Assembly (NCBI GenBank): GCA_019418025.1
Contig: DYCR01000022.1
Coordinates: 21,995-29,675 of the forward strand
Reading direction: 5' to 3'
Length of the DNA stretch: 7,681 nucleotides
Origin: Clostridiales bacterium
GTDB taxonomy: Bacteria; Bacillota; Clostridia; Oscillospirales; Oscillospiraceae
Shown: piece after piece, positions 1-5,859 of the stretch
Numbering within the stretch: position 1 is the stretch's first letter
How the letters are laid out: each line of letters begins with the position of its first letter
The notes under the pieces: generated by a model
Database searches by the model: none
Seen by the model: only the letters and a program-made list of their open reading frames with translations
Told to the model about the DNA's origin: nothing
Translations under genes and position numbers: made by a program

Positions 1-478
1 TGACACCGGCGATGGCGACACGGCGCTTCTGACCGCCGGAAAGATCAAAGGGCGACACTTCAAGCTGATCGTCTGAAATCCCCACAAAGCTTGCTGCTTC
101 GCGGACACGTCGGTCGATCTCCTCCTTGTCAAGCCCCATATTTTTCGGACCGAATGCGATATCCTTGTAAACGGTTTCCTCAAACAGCTGATACTCGGGG
201 TACTGAAACACCAGTCCCACCCGAAATCTCGCCTGCCGGGTAAACTGCTTGTCGCACCAAATATCCTTTCCTTCTAAGGCAACACTGCCGGAGGTTGGCT
301 TGAGCAGACCGTTCAGGTGCTGCATCAGCGTGGACTTTCCCGATCCTGTATGTCCAATAATGCCGATGAATTCCCCTTTTTCTACCGAAAATGATACATC
401 ATCCAGAGCCTTATGCTCGAAAGGGGTTCCCGCACTATAAGTGTGTGTCAGGTGATTCACCTGTAAAATGGTTGACAA
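1..478 (-). CDS. ecfA2: EcfA2, ATPase of ECF vitamin/metal transporter (partial, C-terminus outside window)
   Basis: ATP-binding subunit of an energy-coupling factor (ECF) transporter. With EcfA1 and the membrane protein EcfT it forms the cytoplasmic motor that drives substrate-specific S subunits for vitamins or metals. The first 159 residues are visible, of about 280 usual for the family. Walker A is GHTGSGKST (residues 42-50), followed by a run typical of EcfA2 (MQHLNGLLKPTSG). The Q-loop glutamine is Q92 in VFQYPEYQLFE, and the ABC signature is LSGGQKRR (146-153). Walker B and the H-loop lie beyond the left edge. There is no ATG at the N-terminus. I chose TTG at 478 because GGAGG sits 8 nt upstream and the protein then begins MSTILQVNHLTHTY, as expected. 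It lies 20 nt downstream of ecfA1 and is surely co-transcribed with it; ecfT probably follows to the left (inference). The EcfA2 rather than EcfA1 assignment rests on gene order and the Walker A and Q-loop contexts. Confidence 0.93.
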   Translation of the reverse strand, partial: MSTILQVNHLTHTYSAGTPFEHKALDDVSFSVEKGEFIGIIGHTGSGKSTLMQHLNGLLKPTSGSVALEGKDIWCDKQFTRQARFRVGLVFQYPEYQLFEETVYKDIAFGPKNMGLDKEEIDRRVREAASFVGISDDQLEVSPFDLSGGQKRRVAIAGV

Positions 479-486
479 ATTACATT

Positions 487-491
487 CCTCC
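487..491 (-). promoter_or_regulatory. Ribosome-binding site deciding the TTG start of ecfA2
   Basis: The minus strand reads GGAGG eight nucleotides before the TTG at 478. No in-frame ATG or GTG with a comparable site exists near the expected N-terminus. The site lies in the short gap after the ecfA1 stop codon. Confidence 0.8.
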
Positions 492-498
492 CGGTGCG

Positions 499-1347
499 TC
501 AGGCCTTTAGCATTTCATAAAGTGTCTGCGCACAGCTTTCGGTATCTAGCAAATTCAGCGGAAGCTCACAGCCGTCCTTGTTCAGCTCGTTGCACAGCTC
601 CACAGTTTCCGGCGCCGCCAGCTCCAGCTCATGCAGAAGCTCCACCTGAGAAAAAACCTCCTGAGGTGTTCCGTCGGCTCGGATCTGCCCCTTATGCAGC
701 ACCACGACACGCTCGGCCTGCGCCGCCTCGTCCATGTGATGCGTAATGAGGACCACTGTAATACCCTTTTCCCGATTCAGCTGTCCGATGGTATCCATGA
801 CCTCTCGGCGGCCCTTCGGATCGAGCATCGCCGTCGGCTCGTCCAGAACGATGCACTGGGGCTCCATGGCAATGACACCGGCAATTGCCACACGCTGCTT
901 CTGTCCACCTGAGAGCAGATGGGGGGCATGCTCACGGTATTCGTACATCCCCACGGTTTTCAGGGCGTGATCTACCCGATGCCGGATCTCGGCACTGGAG
1001 ATCCCCAAATTCTCCGGCGCAAACGCCACATCCTCGTCTACCACATTGGCAACGATCTGGTTGTCAGGATTCTGAAATACCATCCCCACGTTCCGGCGAA
1101 TGGGGATCAGCTGCTCTTCGTTGGATGTGTCCATCCCGTAGACGTACACCTTTCCCCCATTGGGAAGGAGAATCGCATTGAAGTGCTTGGCCAATGTGGA
1201 TTTTCCGGAGCCGTTGCTCCCCAAAAGGGCCACAAAGCTCCCCTGCTCCACCTTGAAATCAAGACCTTCAAATACACGGACCTGCTCCTGCGGGTCCATA
1301 GACGGGTAGTGGTATTCTAATTGATCCACCACGATTGCTTCTTTCAA
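499..1347 (-). CDS. ecfA1: EcfA1, ATPase of ECF vitamin/metal transporter
   Basis: Complete 282-residue ABC ATPase, the partner of EcfA2 in the heterodimeric motor of a group II ECF transporter; it acts on the cytoplasmic face of the membrane bound to EcfT. Walker A is GSNGSGKST (43-51), the Q-loop is VFQNPDNQ with Q92, the signature is LSGGQKQR (145-152), Walker B is CIVLDEP (165-171) with catalytic E170, the D-loop is MLDP (174-177), and the H-loop histidine is H203 in LITHHM. All catalytic elements are present and the length is normal for the family. The start is TTG at 1347, with GGAGG 7 nt upstream; that site lies just after the methyltransferase stop codon. ecfA2 begins 20 nt downstream. 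In many Bacillota these genes sit between rplQ and truA in the ribosomal protein region, so the location behind a PBP and a methyltransferase is less usual. The transported substrate cannot be told from the ATPases. Confidence 0.95.
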   Translation of the reverse strand: MKEAIVVDQLEYHYPSMDPQEQVRVFEGLDFKVEQGSFVALLGSNGSGKSTLAKHFNAILLPNGGKVYVYGMDTSNEEQLIPIRRNVGMVFQNPDNQIVANVVDEDVAFAPENLGISSAEIRHRVDHALKTVGMYEYREHAPHLLSGGQKQRVAIAGVIAMEPQCIVLDEPTAMLDPKGRREVMDTIGQLNREKGITVVLITHHMDEAAQAERVVVLHKGQIRADGTPQEVFSQVELLHELELAAPETVELCNELNKDGCELPLNLLDTESCAQTLYEMLKA

Positions 1348-1354
1348 AACAGCC

Positions 1355-1359
1355 CCTCC
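1355..1359 (-). promoter_or_regulatory. Ribosome-binding site of ecfA1, next to the upstream stop codon
   Basis: The minus strand reads TAAGGAGG, in which TAA (1362-1360) is the stop codon of the methyltransferase gene. GGAGG is 7 nt before the TTG start at 1347. The arrangement suggests translational coupling of the two genes. Confidence 0.8.
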
Positions 1360-2235
1360 TTAGTCCGGGGTCCAACGCCCTGCCGCACCGCAGGGCAGGA
1401 TAAAGCCCGTGCTTTTCACCGGCAGTCCCAGCTCACCGTTATGGGTTTTTCCGCCATAGCTTGCAGAGAACACCGTGTCGGAGACATAGCCTACTGCACT
1501 GGGTGCCAGACCCGTTGTGTAGGAGTTGATGATAACAAACAGAGGATCATCCGAAAGGACCTTCAGGACCTCCTTCAGGAAGGGATAAAAACTGGTTTCC
1601 ATCTTCCAGATCTCACCGGAAGGACCTCTGCCATAGCTGGGCGGGTCCATAATGATGCCATCGTAGCGCCGTCCCCGACGGATCTCACGCTGAATGAACT
1701 TGGCACAGTCGTCCACGATCCAATGGATCGGCCGATCCGAAAGGCCGGAGGCTGCCGCATTTTCCTTTGCCCACGCAACCATACCCTTGGAGGCATCCAC
1801 GTGCCAGACCTCTGCACCGCCGGCAGCTGCCGCAAGGGTAGCTCCGCCGGAATATGCAAACATATTCAGCACGCGGATCGGGCGGCGGCCTGAAGCCCCC
1901 GCCACTTTTTCCCGAATAAAGTCCCAGTTAGCCGCCTGCTCCGGGAATACACCGGTATGCTTGAAGTTCATGGGCTTTACATTAAATGTCAGGTAATCCT
2001 TATATTTGATCTGCCAGCGCTCAGGCAGGTCATGATCGGTCCAGTGTCCGCCGCCTGTGTTGGAGCGGAGATAGCGGGCGTCATAGTGCTTCCACCCCTT
2101 ATCTACTCTGGGGGTATTCCAGATGACCTGAGGGTCGGGGCGTACCAAAAGGTACTTGCCCCAGCGCTCAAGACGCTCACCATCGGTAGCGTCCAAAATT
2201 TCGTAGTCTTTCCACTCGTCAGATGTCCAAATCAT
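1360..2235 (-). CDS. Class I SAM-dependent methyltransferase, RlmI/RlmK-like fold (probable RNA methyltransferase)
   Basis: Predicted cytoplasmic methyltransferase of 291 residues, resembling the catalytic domain of the 23S rRNA methyltransferases RlmI and RlmK (COG1092-like). A family-typical segment FKHTGVFPEQAANWDF (91-106) precedes SAM motif I, VLNMFAYSGG (122-131). The acidic residue that would contact the SAM ribose is D147 in WHVDAS. D175/D176 form motif III, and motif IV is DPPSYGRGPSG (197-207), which points to base methylation. The N-terminal PUA domain of full-length RlmI (about 396 residues) is absent. The only cysteines are C177 and C282, and the motif VI region reads IINSYTTGL, without the cysteine expected of an m5C enzyme. 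The target base is therefore open and the RlmI name should not be transferred. The start is ATG at 2235 with AGGA 8 nt upstream. It lies 21 nt behind the PBP and 12 nt before ecfA1, inside one operon. Confidence 0.85.
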   Translation of the reverse strand: MIWTSDEWKDYEILDATDGERLERWGKYLLVRPDPQVIWNTPRVDKGWKHYDARYLRSNTGGGHWTDHDLPERWQIKYKDYLTFNVKPMNFKHTGVFPEQAANWDFIREKVAGASGRRPIRVLNMFAYSGGATLAAAAGGAEVWHVDASKGMVAWAKENAAASGLSDRPIHWIVDDCAKFIQREIRRGRRYDGIIMDPPSYGRGPSGEIWKMETSFYPFLKEVLKVLSDDPLFVIINSYTTGLAPSAVGYVSDTVFSASYGGKTHNGELGLPVKSTGFILPCGAAGRWTPD

Positions 2236-2256
2236 GTTATCTTCCTCATCTATATA

Positions 2257-4746
2257 TTAGGGATTCAAGGGAGGCAGTGTGGGGATCGAAGGCAGCGAAG
2301 GAATCGGCCCGATCACAGGAGGCTCCGTCTCAGGCGGCTTGATGCTGGATGCATCATGCACCGTACAAACATCGCCCTCACCACGGTAAACCAAGCTGTC
2401 AGAGAAGCCGGGAACACTGCCCGCTGCACGGATCTGCTCCAGTTCCTCGTTGGTGAACTTTACAAGGCCTGTTTTCTTCACGCTTGCACCCTCGACCTGC
2501 TTGCAGAATTCATTTGCAATACCGTTTCCGATGGTACAGTATTCCACCAGTACGTGCTTGTCACAGGTCTTTGTCGGCACATCCTCCGGATATACCAAGA
2601 CACTCTTGACTCGTCCGCCTCTGGGGTCAGCCGAGCAGGCATCTGTTGCCAATCCACCGCTGTCCAGACAGATGGTGACCCACTGCATTTCGGAACTGTT
2701 GTACAGGTTCTTGTATTCCACATCCTGATGGATCAGGCGCATGACCTTGGTCCACAGGCGGCCTGCGGGATTGAGATAGTTATTTGTCAGGTAAATGGTT
2801 TCAGGATACTTATATCCGGTCCAGACCGCCGCAGTGTAGTAATCAGTATAGCCGCAGAACCAACGGTCCTTGTTTTCAGAGGTCGTACCGGTCTTGCCGC
2901 CGGCAGCGGTAGTCCCCAGCTCTGCATAGGTGGCAAAGCCATTGGAGACAGCGGTGCGCAGCGCATAGTTGATATAGTTCGTGGCCTTATGGCTGATGAT
3001 ACGCTCAGTCTCCTGCTCATTGTCAATGATCAGGTTGCCCTCGGAATCATAGACCTTTGTAAAGGTTCTGGCCTCACGCCACACACCGTCATTGGGGAAG
3101 GTGGAGTAAGCATTTGCCATATCCCGAACGGTGATGCCGTAGGTCAGCGCACCCAGTGCAAGAGGCGCGTAGCCAATATCGGTCAGTCTCTGGCCGGAGC
3201 TTGTGACCTCAGAGTCCAGAAGTCCATGCAGACGGAACTTGTCCCTGCCGAAATCAAAGCTGTACTGGGTTCCGATCATATCCACAACATCCACGGCAAT
3301 GGTATTGATCGAAGAAACGATACCGTCCAGAACCGAGGTGCTGATGCTGTACGTTCTGGATTCATTCAACGGGAAGCGACCGTTGGTGTAGTCGATGGGC
3401 AGGTCCTTCAGAACCGTTGCCGGACTGATCACACCGGAATCAAAAGCGGGGGCATATGCAGTCAGAGGCTTCATGGCAGAACCTGTCTGCAGACCCTGAT
3501 CGGTTGCATAGTTGAACGCATCATAGTGGGTTTTCTCGCCGACGGCACCGGCAATGGCAACGATATCACCACTGCGGTTGTCCGTGACCACGATCGCAGA
3601 CTGGAGCTGCTGACTGGACTTGGTGGTGGGGATCTCACTGAGGTCGGTGTAGATCTTGTCCACAGCCGCCTGCACGTCCACATCGATGGTGGAATAAATG
3701 TGGAAGCCGCCCTTTTTGATCATAGCAAGACAGCGATTCTTGTTTGCATCGTTCCATTCAAGGTCCAGCTTTTCAGCCATAGCCTTTGCAACGTCATCCA
3801 AAACGGTCTCCACGAACCAAGAGTACATTTCGGTGCTGCCTTCTGAATCATCATCGTCAGCAGATGCAGAGGTGAACACCATTTCCTGATTGACCGCCTC
3901 TTCATGCTCCTGTTCGGTGATCCACTCCTGCTCGAGCATCTGATCCAAAACAATCAGCTGACGCTTGCGGTTCCGCTCGGCGCTGATGTAAGGATCGTAC
4001 AGAGAGGGATTGTTGGTGATGGAGATCAGGCTGGCGCATTCGGCGAGGGTCAGCTCCTGCAGATCCTTGCCGAAGTAGGTACGGGCTGCGCTCTTGACAC
4101 CCCAGCTTCCCTCACCCATATAGATCAGGTTCATATACCATTCCATGATGGTCTTTTTGTCATATTCCGTCTCCAGCTTCTGCGCGCTGAAAATTTCCTC
4201 GACCTTACGCTGAACCGTCACAGAGTCCTTGCCGGTCTTATTCTTGACCAGCTGCTGGGTGATGGTAGAGCCGCCAAAGGTAGAGCTGCTGCCGAAGAAC
4301 ATATTGCCGCAGGCCTTGATCGTAGTGATCCAGTCCACACCCTGATGCTCATAAAACCGCTTATCCTCGATGGCGATGGCAGCATGGATCAGATTTTCTG
4401 GGATCTCATCATACTTCGCCCACTGGCGGTCTGTGGTGGTGTAAATTTTCTGAAGCTGCTGAATATTTCCGTCGTGATCCACATAATGAATATAGGACGT
4501 CTGATCCAAGCCATATTTATTCAGCTCGAAATTGATATTCGGCACAATGTCATTTTGCAGATAGTCGCCCATTGCACCGGCCAGCACAAATCCGCATACC
4601 ACTGCAATAAACAAGACAGTAGCAGCTGCGCCGATCACGATTTTAAAAGACGATGCTGCAATCGACCAAACAACATGCAGCACGCGCAGGAGCATGTTAG
4701 GCTTCCATTCCTGCCGTGTTACTTTTCTTCTTTTTTTCATTGCCAT
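2257..4746 (-). CDS. Class A penicillin-binding protein (PBP1A family, transglycosylase/transpeptidase)
   Basis: Bifunctional peptidoglycan synthase of 829 residues that polymerises glycan from lipid II and cross-links stem peptides outside the membrane. A basic cytoplasmic N-terminus (MAMKKRRKVTRQ) and one membrane segment (about 35-60) are followed by the GT51 domain: EDKRFYEH with catalytic Glu127, GGSTITQQ (158-165), RKVEEIFSAQKLE (180-192) and EWYMNLIYMGEGSWG. The transpeptidase has the active serine in SAMK (S423, K426), S-I-N (479-481) and KTGT (618-621). An acidic insert (SADDDDSEGSTE, about 295-306) joins the domains. The tail after about 802 is proline-rich and probably disordered. 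The distal half holds many cysteines outside the membrane. An in-frame extension to GTG at 4782 has no ribosome-binding site, whereas ATG 4746 has GGAGG 7 nt upstream, so I use the latter. It is the first gene of the minus-strand operon. Family is certain; the exact paralogue name is not. Confidence 0.95.
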   Translation of the reverse strand: MAMKKRRKVTRQEWKPNMLLRVLHVVWSIAASSFKIVIGAAATVLFIAVVCGFVLAGAMGDYLQNDIVPNINFELNKYGLDQTSYIHYVDHDGNIQQLQKIYTTTDRQWAKYDEIPENLIHAAIAIEDKRFYEHQGVDWITTIKACGNMFFGSSSTFGGSTITQQLVKNKTGKDSVTVQRKVEEIFSAQKLETEYDKKTIMEWYMNLIYMGEGSWGVKSAARTYFGKDLQELTLAECASLISITNNPSLYDPYISAERNRKRQLIVLDQMLEQEWITEQEHEEAVNQEMVFTSASADDDDSEGSTEMYSWFVETVLDDVAKAMAEKLDLEWNDANKNRCLAMIKKGGFHIYSTIDVDVQAAVDKIYTDLSEIPTTKSSQQLQSAIVVTDNRSGDIVAIAGAVGEKTHYDAFNYATDQGLQTGSAMKPLTAYAPAFDSGVISPATVLKDLPIDYTNGRFPLNESRTYSISTSVLDGIVSSINTIAVDVVDMIGTQYSFDFGRDKFRLHGLLDSEVTSSGQRLTDIGYAPLALGALTYGITVRDMANAYSTFPNDGVWREARTFTKVYDSEGNLIIDNEQETERIISHKATNYINYALRTAVSNGFATYAELGTTAAGGKTGTTSENKDRWFCGYTDYYTAAVWTGYKYPETIYLTNNYLNPAGRLWTKVMRLIHQDVEYKNLYNSSEMQWVTICLDSGGLATDACSADPRGGRVKSVLVYPEDVPTKTCDKHVLVEYCTIGNGIANEFCKQVEGASVKKTGLVKFTNEELEQIRAAGSVPGFSDSLVYRGEGDVCTVHDASSIKPPETEPPVIGPIPSLPSIPTLPPLNP

Positions 4747-4753
4747 ATGGTTA

Positions 4754-4758
4754 CCTCC
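4754..4758 (-). promoter_or_regulatory. Ribosome-binding site deciding the PBP start
   Basis: The minus strand reads CTGGAGGTAACCAT directly before the ATG at 4746, giving GGAGG with 7 nt spacing. This favours the internal ATG over the in-frame GTG 36 nt upstream. Confidence 0.8.
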
Positions 4759-4827
4759 AGGTTTGACGTGAAAATACATCACAAAACTGCGGAAAATCGG
4801 GCATACTTTTCATGACAGTTTCGTATT

Positions 4828-4856
4828 ATTATAGCATACCCCATATAAAAACGAAA
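4828..4856 (-). promoter_or_regulatory. Sigma-A-type promoter of the PBP operon (extended -10)
   Basis: On the minus strand TATAAT (4833-4828) is preceded by TGC, a consensus extended -10. A -35 at 17 nt spacing would be TTTCGT (4856-4851), a poor match that an extended -10 can tolerate. Transcription should start near 4821, leaving a leader of about 75 nt before the PBP start. It lies in the AT-rich gap facing the divergent small gene. Confidence 0.65.
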
Positions 4857-4878
4857 GACTATTTTTATTAATTAAGAT

Positions 4879-4884
4879 TAAAAT
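4879..4884 (+). promoter_or_regulatory. Possible -10 element for the small divergent gene
   Basis: TAAAAT matches the -10 consensus at five of six positions and lies 30 nt before the start codon of the small gene. No convincing -35 is seen at 16-18 nt spacing, and GATACT at 4891 is an alternative. The short gap to the PBP promoter means the two promoters probably share this region. Confidence 0.3.
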
Positions 4885-4913
4885 CAGTCAGATACTGTAT
4901 TTGGAGGACAAAA

Positions 4914-5156
4914 ATGAGAAAAAAACAACGCAAATTTATGAGTTTTCTGATCCTGACCGGGTTCATGCTCGGCATCAAGGATGGGTATATCGCCCTGTGG
5001 AAGGGGGAAGATCCCCAGCCCTGCCGTATTTTCAGCGTAAAAGCCCAGACACTCCCCCTGTCAGATCAGCTTCGCCTGCGTCAGGGTATCCGGATCGAAT
5101 CTCCCGAGCAGCTCCTTGCTCTGGCAGAGGATTTTCTGGAATCGGAAACACCGTAA
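4914..5156 (+). CDS. Small membrane-anchored protein with BofC-like C-terminal region
   Basis: An 80-residue protein that I do not recognise by name. The N-terminus is strongly basic (MRKKQRK), followed by a short hydrophobic segment (about residues 8-27), so it is probably an N-terminal signal anchor with the rest outside the membrane. There is no lipobox; the only cysteine is C37. The remainder has the pattern G-Y-I-A-L-W-x-G, then a hydrophobic strand, LPLSDQLRLRQGIRI, and a terminal helix PEQLLALAEDFLES. This resembles the C-terminal domain of BofC and related Bacillota proteins (weak, from memory), in which a small beta domain is followed by 'L..GI.v.s...l...le.y.s'. The start ATG has GGAGG 6 nt upstream, which makes it a real gene. 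It is divergent from the PBP operon and followed by the DUF1292 gene. Function unknown; a regulatory or envelope role is only inference. Confidence 0.75.
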   Translation: MRKKQRKFMSFLILTGFMLGIKDGYIALWKGEDPQPCRIFSVKAQTLPLSDQLRLRQGIRIESPEQLLALAEDFLESETP

Positions 5157-5166
5157 AAAATTTATA

Positions 5167-5195
5167 TTGATTTTATGGCGGTTTCATCGTACAAT
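5167..5195 (+). promoter_or_regulatory. Sigma-A-type promoter of the DUF1292 gene
   Basis: TTGATT (5167-5172) and TACAAT (5190-5195) are separated by exactly 17 nt, with four and five consensus matches. Transcription should begin near 5202, about 28 nt before the start codon. The promoter begins only 11 nt after the stop of the preceding small gene, so the DUF1292 gene can be expressed independently of it. Confidence 0.7.
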
Positions 5196-5215
5196 GTTCC
5201 CAGAAGAAATCTATC

Positions 5216-5220
5216 GGAGG
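5216..5220 (+). promoter_or_regulatory. Ribosome-binding site deciding the DUF1292 protein start
   Basis: GGAGG lies 9 nt before ATG 5230. A nearer ATG at 5226 is in another frame and does not give the DUF1292 protein. The in-frame upstream start at 5116 would overlap the preceding gene and lacks support. Confidence 0.75.
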
Positions 5221-5229
5221 TATCGATGC

Positions 5230-5520
5230 ATGTCTGACAACTACGGCTCTGACTTTATCACCATCGTTGACGAGGATGGCACAGAATTTGAACTTGAGGT
5301 CCTGACCACCTTGGAGTATAACGGTTGTTCCTATATGGCTGTGATTCCCGCCGGCAGCGAGGACGAGCAGACCGAGCTGGAGGTCAGCATTCTGAAAAGC
5401 GTGGACGAGGACGGCGAGCCCATCCTCTGCGCCATTGAGGACGATCAGGAATTGGAAGCTGTCTACAACCTGATTATGGACCAGCTATACGAAGAAGATT
5501 CCGATATCGAGGAAGAATAA
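5230..5520 (+). CDS. DUF1292 domain protein (YrzB family), very acidic
   Basis: A 96-residue cytoplasmic protein of unknown function. Residues about 9-85 have the DUF1292 pattern: ITIVDEDGTEFELEVLTTLEY, then a beta strand (YMAVIPA), an acidic turn (GSEDEQTELEVSILK), a second DEDGEP turn, and a C-terminal helix (ELEAVYNLIMDQL) with an acidic tail. It is extremely acidic: by my count 31 of 96 residues are Asp or Glu, with a single lysine and no arginine. In Bacillota the family is common and often encoded near the Holliday junction resolvase gene yrrK/ruvX; no such neighbour is seen here. The start was set at ATG 5230 from the ribosome-binding site. It has its own promoter just upstream, and the probable 6S RNA follows almost at once. 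Family membership is solid; the biochemical role is not known to me. Confidence 0.88.
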   Translation: MSDNYGSDFITIVDEDGTEFELEVLTTLEYNGCSYMAVIPAGSEDEQTELEVSILKSVDEDGEPILCAIEDDQELEAVYNLIMDQLYEEDSDIEEE

Positions 5521-5527
5521 GCATAAC
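5499..5527 (+). promoter_or_regulatory. Weak candidate promoter for the 6S-like RNA
   Basis: TTCCGA (5499-5504) and CATAAC (5522-5527) are 17 nt apart, with three and four consensus matches. They would start transcription near 5534, at the 5' edge of the predicted closing stem. The -35 lies inside the end of the DUF1292 gene. Readthrough from the DUF1292 promoter followed by processing is an alternative. Confidence 0.3.
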
Positions 5528-5535
5528 GGAATGAT

Positions 5536-5730
5536 CTCCTGCTTGGTTCGTGATGTGTTCGTTTGGACCCACATTTTTTTAACGGGATGTTTGACTTCTC
5601 GGTTGGCTTGCAGCCCTCCCGCCTGCGCTTTGACGTACGGTGGATGTTGGGAGCAGATAAGATCTTGAGAGCGGCAACCCACCTGCCATTTCGTGCAGGT
5701 CATAATCGGATGCACACGGCTGAAGCGGGC
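5536..5730 (+). ncRNA. ssrS: Probable 6S RNA (ssrS)
   Basis: This non-coding stretch of about 195 nt has the size, position and layout of 6S RNA, which binds sigma-A RNA polymerase holoenzyme like an open promoter and damps transcription in stationary phase. The ends pair: 5538-5544 (CCTGCTT) with 5723-5729 (AAGCGGG), then 5549-5552 (CGTG) with 5715-5718 (CACG). Inside, 5616-5620 (CTCCC) pairs with 5649-5653 (GGGAG), enclosing TGCG/CGTA (5624-5627 with 5634-5637). A small hairpin pairs ACCTGC with GCAGGT (5681-5700). Large unpaired strands lie between, as in the 6S bubble. The segments TGTTCGTTTGGACCCACA and GGCTTGCAGCCC look like clostridial 6S RNAs from memory. A strong terminator follows. 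A tcdA-like gene lies one gene downstream, and B. subtilis bsrA is next to yrvM (tcdA). Exact ends are uncertain. SRP RNA, tmRNA and T-box were considered and lack their hallmark motifs. Confidence 0.75.
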
Positions 5731-5761
5731 AGTGCGGAGGTTTTTCCTCCGCACTTTTTTT
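5731..5761 (+). terminator. Intrinsic terminator after the 6S-like RNA
   Basis: A perfect 10-bp inverted repeat, AGTGCGGAGG (5731-5740) and CCTCCGCACT (5746-5755), has a TTTTT loop and is followed by T5756-T5761. It directly abuts the closing stem of the non-coding RNA. It separates that unit from the isomerase promoter. Confidence 0.95.
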
Positions 5762-5802
5762 ATTCTTTCCCCCGATGTTTTCATATATGTCCATTTTTCT
5801 AC

Positions 5803-5831
5803 TTGCAACAACCTTTGCTTTAGGATATAAT
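5803..5831 (+). promoter_or_regulatory. Strong sigma-A-type promoter of the isomerase gene
   Basis: TTGCAA (5803-5808) and a perfect TATAAT (5826-5831) are separated by 17 nt. Transcription should start near 5838, giving a leader of about 56 nt. This is the best promoter in the window and suits an abundant extracytoplasmic foldase. Confidence 0.85.
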
Positions 5832-5840
5832 GACTTGGTC

Positions 5841-5859
5841 TATGCTGATATCCAGCATA
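5841..5859 (+). promoter_or_regulatory. 5' leader stem-loop / inverted repeat at the isomerase transcription start
   Basis: TATGCTG (5841-5847) and CAGCATA (5853-5859) form a perfect 7-bp inverted repeat around ATATC. It lies within a few nucleotides of the predicted transcription start, so the mRNA would begin with a hairpin that could protect its 5' end. The same DNA could be a regulator's operator. Which of these applies is not decidable from sequence. Confidence 0.55.

Noticed and set aside
1957..3846. Long plus-strand open frame of 629 codons
   Set aside because: It lies antisense to the PBP gene, whose GT51 and transpeptidase motifs are unmistakable. The plus-strand product has no recognisable domain and no ribosome-binding site, so it is a codon-bias shadow.
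4747..4782. Twelve-residue N-terminal extension of the PBP from GTG 4782
   Set aside because: There is no ribosome-binding site before it, while GGAGG stands at ideal distance before ATG 4746, within the would-be extension.
3904..4815. Plus-strand open frame of 303 codons
   Set aside because: It is antisense to the N-terminal GT51 part of the PBP, with no start signals and no family resemblance.
5116..5229. Upstream extension of the DUF1292 gene to an earlier start
   Set aside because: It would overlap the end of the preceding gene in another frame and contain the promoter at 5167-5195. The added residues do not belong to the DUF1292 family pattern.
5536..5761. T-box, riboswitch, SRP RNA or tmRNA
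   Set aside because: No T-box TGGN motif with an antiterminator alternative, no SRP GGAAGCAGC-type loop and no tmRNA acceptor end or tag reading frame. The RNA is separated from the next gene by a complete terminator and a new promoter, so it is not a leader.
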